This document shows, one piece after another, positions 32,843-42,100 of a DNA stretch of 64,000 nucleotides. Position 1 is the stretch's first letter. The number at the start of each line of letters is the position of its first letter. The notes beneath the pieces are model-generated. The model made no database searches. It was not told where the DNA came from and saw nothing but the letters and a program-made list of their open reading frames with translations. Source of the stretch: Opitutaceae bacterium (GTDB taxonomy: Bacteria; Verrucomicrobiota; Verrucomicrobiia; Opitutales; Opitutaceae); assembly GCA_028280945.1 (NCBI GenBank), contig JANQKV010000037.1, positions 1 through 64,000 on the forward strand, written 5' to 3'. The position numbers and the translations under genes were made by a program.

Positions 32843-33976
32843 TCAGTCGGATTTCGCCGGCTGAAACACTATGGGCACAACCGCTCTCGCATCGACAACC
32901 TCACCATCTATCATCGGTGGAATGAACTGCCACGATGAAACTGCTTGGGTTGCGGCAAACGCCAAAAGGGGATCGATCTCACCACGGGCCACCGGCAATT
33001 CGGCGGCACCTCTTCGATTGATGATGAAGTCGACTTTGACTGTTACGGCTTCGTCCAACTCCATCAAAGGAGGTTGCACCGGGGCTCGGCGGTAAAGGGG
33101 CTGAGGCATCTGATCAAGTTGATCAAGCGGATGGAAACATTCGGGATCATTTTCCAACGCATCCAGCAGGCGACTCATTTCCGGCGTGTAAAGCGCGTCG
33201 CCCGACGAAGACATTTTGAAGTCGAACGTCATGTTCAAAAGGGCACCGCACGGTTGTCCCTCGCGTAGAGAAGGATCAAAGAGAAACGTATACACTGCCG
33301 CGATCGAGGCTCCCACCAAATCTTCGTGCTTCCCCTCGATCGGTTCGGCTTTGAGCACGGTGCCGTTTGGTCCGACCAAGAAGCCAACTTCAACCCGGCC
33401 TTCACGTCCGTCCATCAACGCTTGGCGCGGATAAATCGGAGGATTGAAACTGCGGAGCTCGGGCGGTGTATCCCAACGCATTTCGGGCGGAATCGAGTCG
33501 GGAAACTTCTTGGGACGCTTAATCTGCCACCCCCAGTTCGTCGGCTGACCTTTAATGCTAAACATAATCGGTACCTGCATCCGGGTATTGACGCGCTCAC
33601 CATTTCTTTTTCCGGGTCGGAATTTCCACTTTCTCACCGCTTCGATGGCTGCATCCCGAAATCCAGGATGCGTAGATTCGGTGACATAGGGAATCCGCAC
33701 TCGTCCTTTGGAATCCACCACGAATTGAACGAGAACCCTGCCTTGAATTCCGGCCCGCCGCATCGCAAAAGGATAGTCAGGTTTAACCGTGGAGATGATT
33801 TTAGGCTGCTGCTCCGATGCTTCTCCGGCGGGTTCTTTTCCAACCGCCGCCCCGGCCAAAACCACCAAAGTCACGACGCCTACCAACGCATCCCAACGCA
33901 CGATTTTCATATCCTTCATCACCACTAAAACGAATCGAGTCTTCGATATCTTTCGGTCATCCGCAGTAAAGTTCAT
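32843..33976 (-). CDS. TonB C-terminal-domain protein (start may be 33919 or 33910)
   Basis: PDYPFAMRRAGIQGRVLVQFVVDSKGRVR..AIEAVRKWKFRPGKRNGE, followed by two further TonB_C-like segments. Confidence 0.8.
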   Translation of the reverse strand: MNFTADDRKISKTRFVLVVMKDMKIVRWDALVGVVTLVVLAGAAVGKEPAGEASEQQPKIISTVKPDYPFAMRRAGIQGRVLVQFVVDSKGRVRIPYVTESTHPGFRDAAIEAVRKWKFRPGKRNGERVNTRMQVPIMFSIKGQPTNWGWQIKRPKKFPDSIPPEMRWDTPPELRSFNPPIYPRQALMDGREGRVEVGFLVGPNGTVLKAEPIEGKHEDLVGASIAAVYTFLFDPSLREGQPCGALLNMTFDFKMSSSGDALYTPEMSRLLDALENDPECFHPLDQLDQMPQPLYRRAPVQPPLMELDEAVTVKVDFIINRRGAAELPVARGEIDPLLAFAATQAVSSWQFIPPMIDGEVVDARAVVPIVFQPAKSD

Positions 33977-35902
33977 TTGTTTGACGGTCCGTGTCGATTG
34001 ACGTGGACCGACAATTCATCACACGGTCATGACCAGCTTGTGAGTTCAGCTCCAACCGAAAAAGACAGCGCCGAGTCATCCGACCCGGTTGAACCACCCA
34101 AACGCAAACGCCGTTGGGGAGTCATCTTTCGTTGGTGGAGTCGCAACCTGCTCAAAGCCGTCTCACTTGACTGGTTCCCCGGCCGCCGATTCCTGCGCAA
34201 GCCGCCCAAGGCCACTCTCGCCGCCGACGCCAAGGCCGGCGTGAATGTCGCCCTGTTGGCTTTCCCGCAGTCGATTGCGTATTCCGTTATTGCCGGGCTG
34301 CCACCTCAATTCGGCCTGATGAGCAGCGCCGTGGGTTCGGCCACCGGGCCTTTCTTCAGTGGCTCCCGCTTCATCGTCCTGGGCCCCACCAATGCCACGT
34401 CGATTCTGATGCTCACCGGCCTCGTTGCCACCGGCCTGCCCGCCGAACAACGCCTCGCCGCCGTACCCCTCTTTGTGCTCTTGGTGGGTTTCTTCATGCT
34501 GCTGGGTGCCTTTCTGCGAGCGTCGTTGTTGATCAACTACATCTCGCGCACCGTGGTCACCGGCTACATCACCGCGGCGGCCGCCCTTATTTTCGTCAAC
34601 CAAGTCCAGAATGCGCTCGGTTTTGATATCGGCGACGCGTCCACCTTCCTCGGGATCGTGTCCAGCACATTGCTGGCCCTGCCGCAGACTCATCTCCCGG
34701 AGCTCGGCATGGCCGCCGCCACCCTGGCAACCAACTGGGCTTTGCTGAAATGGTTTCCCAAGCTGCCCAACGTTGCCGTGACCATCGTGATCATGGCCGC
34801 ATTGGGCTTTGGGTTCGAATACTTGGGTTGGCACCTGAGCTACCTCAGCGGTTTCACCTTGGGTGATCTCGGTTTCCTGCAGGGCGAGTTCGATTTTGAC
34901 CTTATTGGTTCGTTGGCCGGACCGGCTTTGGCGTTGGCGTTTGTGTCCGTGCTGGAAGGCACGTCCATCGGCAAAACCCTTGCCTCCAAGTCCGGCCGTC
35001 GCATCGACGTGAACCAGGAGATGTATGCGATGGGCATCTCCAACGCCATGAGCGCGGTTTGCGGCGGCATGAATTCCTCGGGTTCACTCACCCGGTCGGT
35101 CCTGAGCGATTCCTCCGGCGCCAAGTCACCGCTCGCCAGTGTATTTGCGGGACTGTTCGTGCTGGGGCTCATGTTCACCATCGGTTTCGGCATCCAATAC
35201 ATCCCCACCGCCGCGCTTGCGATCGTGGTCATGGGGATCGCTTGGTCGCTGTTCAACCCGCACAATATTAAGATGGCGCTGCGCACGACGCGCTCCGATA
35301 CGATTGTGTTTCTGGTCACCTGCGGTTCGGCGCTGCTGCTCCAAATCGACTTGGCCATCTACCTTGGTGCATTCACCTCCATCATCCTGTTCCTGCGCAA
35401 GGCGGGGACCCCCGAGCTGGTGGAATACAACTTCACCGATGACGGGCAACTCGCGGAACGCGGCCGCACCCGGCGCTCCGTGCCCGGCATATCCATCATG
35501 CATGCCGAAGGCGATCTGTTCTTCGGGTCGACCGATATCTTTGATCAGCAAATCCGGCAAATCATCCGCGACCCCAGCCTGCGTGTAATCATCCTGCGCC
35601 TGAAAAATGCCCGCAATCTGGACGCGACCGCGGCAGCGGCGATCAGTGAACTGCACGGCTTCCTGAGCAACTCCGATCGGCATCTGGTTATCTCAGGAGC
35701 CAGCCGTGAAGTTGCTCGTGTACTGCGCAATGCCGGGACCATAGAGCTTGTCGGCGAGGAGAACTTCTTCCGCGAGGTGCCGACCAATCCCACTCTTTCG
35801 ACCCGCGATGCATTGAAGCGGGCCACGGAGCTTCTTGGCCGCCGCGATGCCGAGGTGCGCATCTTCGTCGATCAAAACAAGCAGAAGGATAAGTCAGAAT
35901 AG
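33977..35902 (+). CDS. SulP-family anion transporter with STAS domain (GTG at 34040 is an alternative start)
   Basis: AGVNVALLAFPQSIAYSVIAGLPPQFGLMSSAVG; C-terminal STAS GDLFFGSTDIFDQQIRQI..LRLKNARNLDATAAAAI. Confidence 0.92.
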   Translation: MFDGPCRLTWTDNSSHGHDQLVSSAPTEKDSAESSDPVEPPKRKRRWGVIFRWWSRNLLKAVSLDWFPGRRFLRKPPKATLAADAKAGVNVALLAFPQSIAYSVIAGLPPQFGLMSSAVGSATGPFFSGSRFIVLGPTNATSILMLTGLVATGLPAEQRLAAVPLFVLLVGFFMLLGAFLRASLLINYISRTVVTGYITAAAALIFVNQVQNALGFDIGDASTFLGIVSSTLLALPQTHLPELGMAAATLATNWALLKWFPKLPNVAVTIVIMAALGFGFEYLGWHLSYLSGFTLGDLGFLQGEFDFDLIGSLAGPALALAFVSVLEGTSIGKTLASKSGRRIDVNQEMYAMGISNAMSAVCGGMNSSGSLTRSVLSDSSGAKSPLASVFAGLFVLGLMFTIGFGIQYIPTAALAIVVMGIAWSLFNPHNIKMALRTTRSDTIVFLVTCGSALLLQIDLAIYLGAFTSIILFLRKAGTPELVEYNFTDDGQLAERGRTRRSVPGISIMHAEGDLFFGSTDIFDQQIRQIIRDPSLRVIILRLKNARNLDATAAAAISELHGFLSNSDRHLVISGASREVARVLRNAGTIELVGEENFFREVPTNPTLSTRDALKRATELLGRRDAEVRIFVDQNKQKDKSE

Positions 35903-35969
35903 CCGACCCCAACCGAGCGGGATCGCCCGGCCTGGGACCGACTCCAAGCAGCTTGCCGGCGATTCCGAC

Positions 35970-38900
35970 TTAAACCGGCTCGCGGCCCAACGTGCCAACG
36001 AGCGAGGCGAGATAATCCTCGCTGGAGACCCGGGCAAGCTCGTCCTTGGCGTGGGCGATGCGGTCTTTGATCTGCAGGCGCTCGACGGTGTCCTTCATCG
36101 ACTCGTTATCCAGCACCAGCTCCAACGATTGAATATTACGTTCCCAGATCTGCTTGTCCCAGTCCTGCTTGGCCACGAGGCGCGCCTTATACCAATCGCT
36201 CTCGAGCAAGGCCTCACGGGTGAACATGTCACGCACCTCCGGCGCGTCCAGGCCATGACCATTCCAGTCGCCCTTCGCCATGATGTGCAGCAAGGCCTGC
36301 AGGGGAGGGCAGGCGAGGTCGATGGTGCTGTCGTCGAAGTAGGCCTGGGCCACCCGTTCGTGGGTCGCGATGATGTTGTCCACGCCTTCCACGAAGATTT
36401 CCATGCTCTGTTTCTCGGGACTGAGCATTTCATCGGTGAAGACCACGTGCGGATGATTGAAGACCCGGCCAAAATACGTCGCCGCGAATCGACGGGTGAT
36501 GCGGTAGCCCAGGCGGCTGGCGAAGATCGTGCGGCCCTCGTATTCGAAGTCCCGGCACTTTTCGAGATACCCACGCTCGAGCATGTGAGCGGGTTCACGC
36601 TCTTCCGGTTTCATGCGGCACCAGACTTCTGGAATCAGCAGGCTGACGTCGTGGTCGACGCGTACCTTCGGCCCCACGTATCCTGCCGCCGAAATGAAGG
36701 CCGGGTGGCCGGTCAACAGCATCGAGACCAGCGCGGAGTTAAGGTCATACACCGCCGGCAGGCAGTTGAATGGCCCCTTGGTCAAGGCGCCCTCTGAGCC
36801 CGCTCCCGTGGTCGACGGTGACTTGCCGGTCATGGAGCTGATGTATTCCACGAACAGCTCGGGCAGTTCGAAGTAGTGGATGGGATTGAACACCGCCAAC
36901 GAGCGGATGCCGGCTTCAGGATCCGGCGGGTTGTTGCGGCGGCCGGGAACGACCGCGTCAACCGGAGTCAGCACCGGGGCATCGGCATCCAGCTTGCGGT
37001 GCAGGCGCGTGGCCATTTCCGCGAGGTGCACCCCCTTGGGATCTTCCAGGTCGGGCCGCATTTGCAGGTAACGCGGGTTCTTGGTGGGCTTGCCATCCAC
37101 GATGCGCGGATGCGCCGGGGAAACGAAGTAGGAAGGGCCGTCCGGGTTCGTGGCAGCCTCCTTGATGAGCGCTTTGACCGGCTCGGTCCACTGGTCAAAA
37201 CCGACCGCGTCGGCGACCAGCTCTTTGGCAACATCGACCTCCAGGGGTTCGAAGTTGGAGATAAAGTTGCGTGGTCCGGCGAGATCGCGTTCGGCCTGCT
37301 TGTCGTAGCCGCGATGGATGGCGTCGTCGGGGCGTTGGAACAACCGGGTTTCGCAATTTTTGATGAACTTCTGCGACGGACGCTCCCGGCCTTCGGCGAC
37401 TTGGTTGAGTTGCCCGGCCGGCACGACCACCGAAGCGGTGATATCGTCCTCCATCTGGATTTTCGCCGCCGGATGATAGTCCTCGCGCAGACCGAAGACG
37501 CGCCACGAGCCGTCGTCACGGAAACCGACGCGCAGATAGCTGGAAGCCATCTTGCGGTTGTCGCATTTCAACTCGTTGCCCGGGGTGCCGTTGATGATGT
37601 CGACGGAGAAATGGCTGCGCCAATCTTCGCCCCATTCCGGGCGGTAATGGCGTTTTATCACGAAGACGAGCTCCTTGAGATACTGGGGAATCACCCGCAG
37701 CCAGTCGTTGAATTCGTCGGAATACTCCGCGGAAGGAGTGAGCAGTTTGATGACCGAGCCGAGCGACCGTTCCGCGCTTAATATGGGACGCTTGTCGCTG
37801 CCGCGCAGCTCCGGGTCGGCAAACCGATTCTCGTAGGGGTAATCCAGCAACTCCTGCGCACGGTTCATGTCGCGATCGAAATCAGCCACGAAGACCGGAC
37901 CGGGCAGAATCGCATCAGAGATGGCCTTTGAGATCTCCGACTTGCCACCACCGGAGACGGTGCAGGGTTTGTGGCAGACGGTGCCTTCAGCCACCGTGCC
38001 GACGAGGTTCCAACTGCTGTGTCCGGGCGGACGATCCAGGCGCACCTTGTAGCCGGAAGGGCGCACATAATCGATACCGGCCCGCATGGGCAGGACCTGC
38101 TCCTTGCCATCGTTTTTCCACGTCACCGTCTGAGCCGTGAGGTCAAACTTCACGTCCTGGGGGACGTAGTAAATGGTGTCGAATTTGCGGTCGATGGCGT
38201 AGCCTTCCGGCTGCACGTCGATAAGATCGGCGTAGCGCTCCTTCACCTCGGAGAACGTATGACCGCGCCACTGCACGTGCACGTTGCCGACAAACTCCTC
38301 ACCCAAATCGTAGGACGGATAAACCCGCGCACCACCAGCGTGCTCTTCCTCGGCCAGACCAAACAAATTCGCCGCATAACCGATCTGGGTCTTCACCTCC
38401 TTCTTGCAGTAGCCGAAGTAGTTGTCCGCGATGAGCGTCACCACCACGCCGCGAGCGTCCCGGGCGCAGAGCTTGAACGCGCCACCGTCATTGTAGAGCT
38501 CGTCCTCTTCCTTCCAGCACATGCCGTCGCGGCGTTGACGTGGGGTCGCCAAATCCCAATGCGGCATGCCGAGGGTGATCTTTGGCACCGAGACCAAATG
38601 CGGCGCCAGGATCACGCAGCCGGTGTGGCCGGTCCAACCATCGATATCGAGGGCGGAGTCATTTTCCGGCAGGTAGGGATCACCCGCGTTGCCAAAGATC
38701 GATTCGACGAAATCCAAGTTGGAAACCAACGAGCCCGGCGCAAAGAACCGCGTCTCGAGCGACTTCTTTGAATTCACCCCAGGCACCTCCGGCACCACCA
38801 TGGGGCGCAGCATCAGTGAAACCAGGCACTCCGCGGGTTGATCCCACTCGGAAGTGTAGGGCAGGCGCGCCAACTCGGGCGGGGGCTTAAGCGCAATTTC

Positions 38901-39386
38901 CAGCAGCTTCGAGAACGCCTCCAAAGGAGCGGCTTTTTTGTCGTCGGGCACCGGCAGGCCTCCCTCCACGATATGGAATACGCCCTTGGTCGTGCGGCGG
39001 TCGCTGCGGGGGTTGTGCAGGACGCCATTGCGCAGCCGGTAGCTCTTCAGGAGTGGGGAGTCGGCGACATCACCATGAGACGGCAGGGTCAACTCCCGGG
39101 CCATGCCCGGCTGGTCCAGCACAAAGGTCCGCAGAGGCAGGGAAGGCGCGGGGCCGAGGCTGGAGAGATATTGATTGAGGAAGTGCTGAATCCGACCGTC
39201 GACGGGCGAATAACGCTCGACCAGCTGCCGGGTCATCTCGCGATGCCGCGCAAAAATCGGCTCGGTGAGGTGGGTGAGGTCTCCGCTATCTCCGGAAGGA
39301 CTTGATGGGCAACCGAGTAATTCGAGCCGCAAGGCGATGGCTTGGTGTAATTCCTCGGGAGACAGCGGGCGGTTGGCGGACGTCAT
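35970..39386 (-). CDS. Probable PPi-type phosphoenolpyruvate carboxykinase
   Basis: 1138 aa. P-loop-like CTVSGGGKSEISKAISDA, plus SMTGKSPSTTGAGSEGALTKGPFNCLPAVYDLN and related blocks. Size and motifs match my recollection of diphosphate-dependent PEPCK. Confidence 0.6.
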   Translation of the reverse strand: MTSANRPLSPEELHQAIALRLELLGCPSSPSGDSGDLTHLTEPIFARHREMTRQLVERYSPVDGRIQHFLNQYLSSLGPAPSLPLRTFVLDQPGMARELTLPSHGDVADSPLLKSYRLRNGVLHNPRSDRRTTKGVFHIVEGGLPVPDDKKAAPLEAFSKLLEIALKPPPELARLPYTSEWDQPAECLVSLMLRPMVVPEVPGVNSKKSLETRFFAPGSLVSNLDFVESIFGNAGDPYLPENDSALDIDGWTGHTGCVILAPHLVSVPKITLGMPHWDLATPRQRRDGMCWKEEDELYNDGGAFKLCARDARGVVVTLIADNYFGYCKKEVKTQIGYAANLFGLAEEEHAGGARVYPSYDLGEEFVGNVHVQWRGHTFSEVKERYADLIDVQPEGYAIDRKFDTIYYVPQDVKFDLTAQTVTWKNDGKEQVLPMRAGIDYVRPSGYKVRLDRPPGHSSWNLVGTVAEGTVCHKPCTVSGGGKSEISKAISDAILPGPVFVADFDRDMNRAQELLDYPYENRFADPELRGSDKRPILSAERSLGSVIKLLTPSAEYSDEFNDWLRVIPQYLKELVFVIKRHYRPEWGEDWRSHFSVDIINGTPGNELKCDNRKMASSYLRVGFRDDGSWRVFGLREDYHPAAKIQMEDDITASVVVPAGQLNQVAEGRERPSQKFIKNCETRLFQRPDDAIHRGYDKQAERDLAGPRNFISNFEPLEVDVAKELVADAVGFDQWTEPVKALIKEAATNPDGPSYFVSPAHPRIVDGKPTKNPRYLQMRPDLEDPKGVHLAEMATRLHRKLDADAPVLTPVDAVVPGRRNNPPDPEAGIRSLAVFNPIHYFELPELFVEYISSMTGKSPSTTGAGSEGALTKGPFNCLPAVYDLNSALVSMLLTGHPAFISAAGYVGPKVRVDHDVSLLIPEVWCRMKPEEREPAHMLERGYLEKCRDFEYEGRTIFASRLGYRITRRFAATYFGRVFNHPHVVFTDEMLSPEKQSMEIFVEGVDNIIATHERVAQAYFDDSTIDLACPPLQALLHIMAKGDWNGHGLDAPEVRDMFTREALLESDWYKARLVAKQDWDKQIWERNIQSLELVLDNESMKDTVERLQIKDRIAHAKDELARVSSEDYLASLVGTLGREPV

Positions 39387-39441
39387 AAGCTGCCGAGGTT
39401 GGATTAATCGATCCGTCCGGACAATGCATCGATTGCAAAAA

Positions 39442-39879
39442 TTAAATCACAATCGTGCCTGCCAACAACAGACCGCGGGCCGTCCAGGCTACCGTGCGAA
39501 TCCAGTTGGTCCGGATGAGTTTCTTCAGGGCCAGTGACTCGAAATTCCGACCTAATTGCTGATGCAAAGGAACTTGTAGAACTCCCGTCGACAACCAGTT
39601 CACGGCCACCAATACTCCGGCGGCCCACGCCAGGGCACTGCTGGGCGCCACCACCAGCCACCACAACGCGCCGGCCAGCTCGACCAGCATGAGCGGCCCC
39701 ACCACGGAGCCGACCCTGCGGGTGTAATCCGCGTGGATTTGCGTGAATCGGTCGAGGGGCCAGACGGCCATCATGGGGTAAATCACCCGTTGCACGACCC
39801 AGATCAACCCCACCAAGGCCCAAGTCGCTCCCGCATGGAGCCACCACCACCATGTGCCGATAACTGACTCGATGGGCAT
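39442..39879 (-). CDS. Small integral membrane protein, unknown function
   Basis: Several TM segments; start MPIESVIGTWWWWLHAGATWALVGLIWVVQRVIYPMM. Confidence 0.7.
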   Translation of the reverse strand: MPIESVIGTWWWWLHAGATWALVGLIWVVQRVIYPMMAVWPLDRFTQIHADYTRRVGSVVGPLMLVELAGALWWLVVAPSSALAWAAGVLVAVNWLSTGVLQVPLHQQLGRNFESLALKKLIRTNWIRTVAWTARGLLLAGTIVI

Positions 39880-39976
39880 CCACCAAATTAACCGGCCGCC
39901 ACCCAACCGCCACTGCCATTGTGAATTTTCAGGCTCACCATTGCCGGAACCCGGCCAGTCGCCCAACGTCGCCCCC

Positions 39977-40852
39977 ATGCAAGTTTTTCACGATGGGAGA
40001 TGTGTCGACTACGGCTCGGCAGTCCGGCCCGAGCAGCCGGCCCGAGTCGCCCGGACGGCACCGTTTCTCCGGTCACGGCATCCAGACTGGACGTGGCATT
40101 GTCCTGCTCCGGCAACCCGCAACCAGGCAACGCGGGCCCACGCGGCGGTGCTTCTCGATCGACTGGGCGAGGCGCAGGATTTTGACGCCGACACCCCGTG
40201 GTTCGCGGAGATCGATACCCATGCCTATCGGGCCTCGGGTTGTGCGGTTGCCGCAGTCGGGGCGGCCGTCACGGGCCAAGGACCAGCGATTTCGCTCATG
40301 CGCCCGCCGGGACACCATGCCACCCGCGAGCAAGCCATGGGCTTTTGTTATCTCAACCATATCGCCATCGCCGCCTTGCACGCCCAGGTTGAACTTGGAG
40401 CTCAGCGCGTGGCGGTTTGGGATTTCGACGCCCACCACGGCAATGGCACCGAGGCAATTCTGGCCGGAAGGCCCCGCACTCTTTTTGCGTCGGTGCATCA
40501 ATCTCCCTGCTACCCCGGCACCGGGCTCACGTCGTTCGAAAACTGCCACAATTGGCTGGTGCCACCACTGGCATCGCGAGAACGGCATTTCGAGGCCTTG
40601 CAAGCGTCCTGGGATCGTGTGATTGCCTTCGACCCCGATCTTGTGCTCGTGTCCGCGGGATTCGATGCCTACGTCGGCGACCCTATTACGGAAATGACTT
40701 TGGAAGAACAGGATTTTGCGACCCTTGGCTCGTGGCTGCACGACGCCCGTGTGCCCGTGGCCGCAGTCCTCGAAGGTGGCTACAGCCCGGATTTGCCCGG
40801 TTTGGTGGAAGCGTTTTTGGCCGCATGGAACGGGATGGCGGCAAGCGCATGA
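39977..40852 (+). CDS. Histone deacetylase-family (acetoin utilization/APAH) amidohydrolase
   Basis: MRPPGHHATREQAMGFCYLNHIAIAA, WDFDAHHGNGTEAIL, VSAGFDAYVGDPITEM, EGGYSPD. Confidence 0.95.
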   Translation: MQVFHDGRCVDYGSAVRPEQPARVARTAPFLRSRHPDWTWHCPAPATRNQATRAHAAVLLDRLGEAQDFDADTPWFAEIDTHAYRASGCAVAAVGAAVTGQGPAISLMRPPGHHATREQAMGFCYLNHIAIAALHAQVELGAQRVAVWDFDAHHGNGTEAILAGRPRTLFASVHQSPCYPGTGLTSFENCHNWLVPPLASRERHFEALQASWDRVIAFDPDLVLVSAGFDAYVGDPITEMTLEEQDFATLGSWLHDARVPVAAVLEGGYSPDLPGLVEAFLAAWNGMAASA

Positions 40853-42027
40853 TTAAACGCTTTCTTCCAACCACGGCCCGGCGTTTTCTGGGGGTAAAAG
40901 TGAAACCCGAACCGCCGACCTATGAGCTCTACGACCAACCCGGCCAGCTCAAGCCCCTGCTTGATGCCTTGGATCGTGTGGACGAGGTCGCGCTCGATAC
41001 CGAGGCGGACAACATGAACTGCTACCGGACGAAAATCTGCCTGCTGCAGTTCCTCGTGGAGGGCAAGGTCTACCTGGTCGACGCCCTCGCCCCACTCAAC
41101 TTCGATGCTCTCTACGAGCGTCTGGCCGACAAACACCTCCTGATGCACGGGAGCGACTACGACCTTCGCCTCCTGCACGACCTCAACGGCTTCACGGCCA
41201 AGAGCATGTTCGACACCATGCTCGCTGCCCAGCTGCTCAACCGTCAGCGGGTGGGTCTAGCCGGATTACTCGAGGACTACTTTGGACTCGTGATGTCCAA
41301 AGAATCCCAGAAAGCCAATTGGTCGAAGCGCCCGTTGACCAAGAAGCTGCTCGACTACGCTTCCCTCGATGTCTGGCACCTGCCGGAACTGCGCGAAAAC
41401 CTGTCCAAGGAACTGACCAAACTCGGTCGCATGGAGTGGCTCGAGCAACAATGTCTGCGCCAGATCGAAGCGGGGCAGGCGGGTTTTCCAACCGGCGACG
41501 AAAACGCGTGGCGTATCGGCAAATCCGAACGTTTGCGTGGAACCAGCCTCGGGGTCCTGCATGCCGTCTGGCACTGGCGGGAGGCTCAGGCAGAGCGGTT
41601 GGACACCCCGCCGTTTAAAATCTGCAACAACAGCCTGCTCCTCAAAATGGCGGAAGCGGCCAAGGATCACGATCAGGCCGATGCCATTGTCGGCGCAATT
41701 CATCTGGGTCGGCGTCATCCCCGGCTCATTCGTTCGCTGACCACCGCGGTGAAAAAGGGCCTTGAAACCGACCCGGACTCCTTGCCGCGTCGCAAGCGCA
41801 ACCGTGATCACCGGCCACTCACGCCCAAGGAACTGGCCTTCCAAGATCGTCTCAAGGCCGATCGCGACGTTCTGGCGGAAAAGCTCCAACTCGACGCCAC
41901 GCTCATCGCCAACCGTTCCCAGCTGGCGCAAATCGCCCGGGATCCCGCCAGGATGGGCGAGCTACTGCTGCCCTGGCAGTGCGATCTCATCACGTCATTG
42001 CCGTCATTCGTCCAAAACGACCCCTGA
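40849..42027 (+). CDS. rnd: Ribonuclease D
   Basis: ALDTEADNMNCYRTKICLLQFLVEGKVYLVDAL..LLMHGSDYDLRLLHDLNGF; ATGA overlap with upstream gene; HRDC-like C-terminus. Confidence 0.9.
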   Translation: MIKRFLPTTARRFLGVKVKPEPPTYELYDQPGQLKPLLDALDRVDEVALDTEADNMNCYRTKICLLQFLVEGKVYLVDALAPLNFDALYERLADKHLLMHGSDYDLRLLHDLNGFTAKSMFDTMLAAQLLNRQRVGLAGLLEDYFGLVMSKESQKANWSKRPLTKKLLDYASLDVWHLPELRENLSKELTKLGRMEWLEQQCLRQIEAGQAGFPTGDENAWRIGKSERLRGTSLGVLHAVWHWREAQAERLDTPPFKICNNSLLLKMAEAAKDHDQADAIVGAIHLGRRHPRLIRSLTTAVKKGLETDPDSLPRRKRNRDHRPLTPKELAFQDRLKADRDVLAEKLQLDATLIANRSQLAQIARDPARMGELLLPWQCDLITSLPSFVQNDP

Positions 42028-42100
42028 GCCCTAACTATTTGTGGGTCGGGCTTTACGCATAACTGCTCTGAACCTTTGGTGAGGGCGCTCTCTCTATCCG

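Noticed and set aside
35835-37781. Plus ORFs 35835..36797 and 36876..37781
   Set aside because: Antisense to the PEPCK-like gene, whose minus-frame protein is coherent over 1138 aa.
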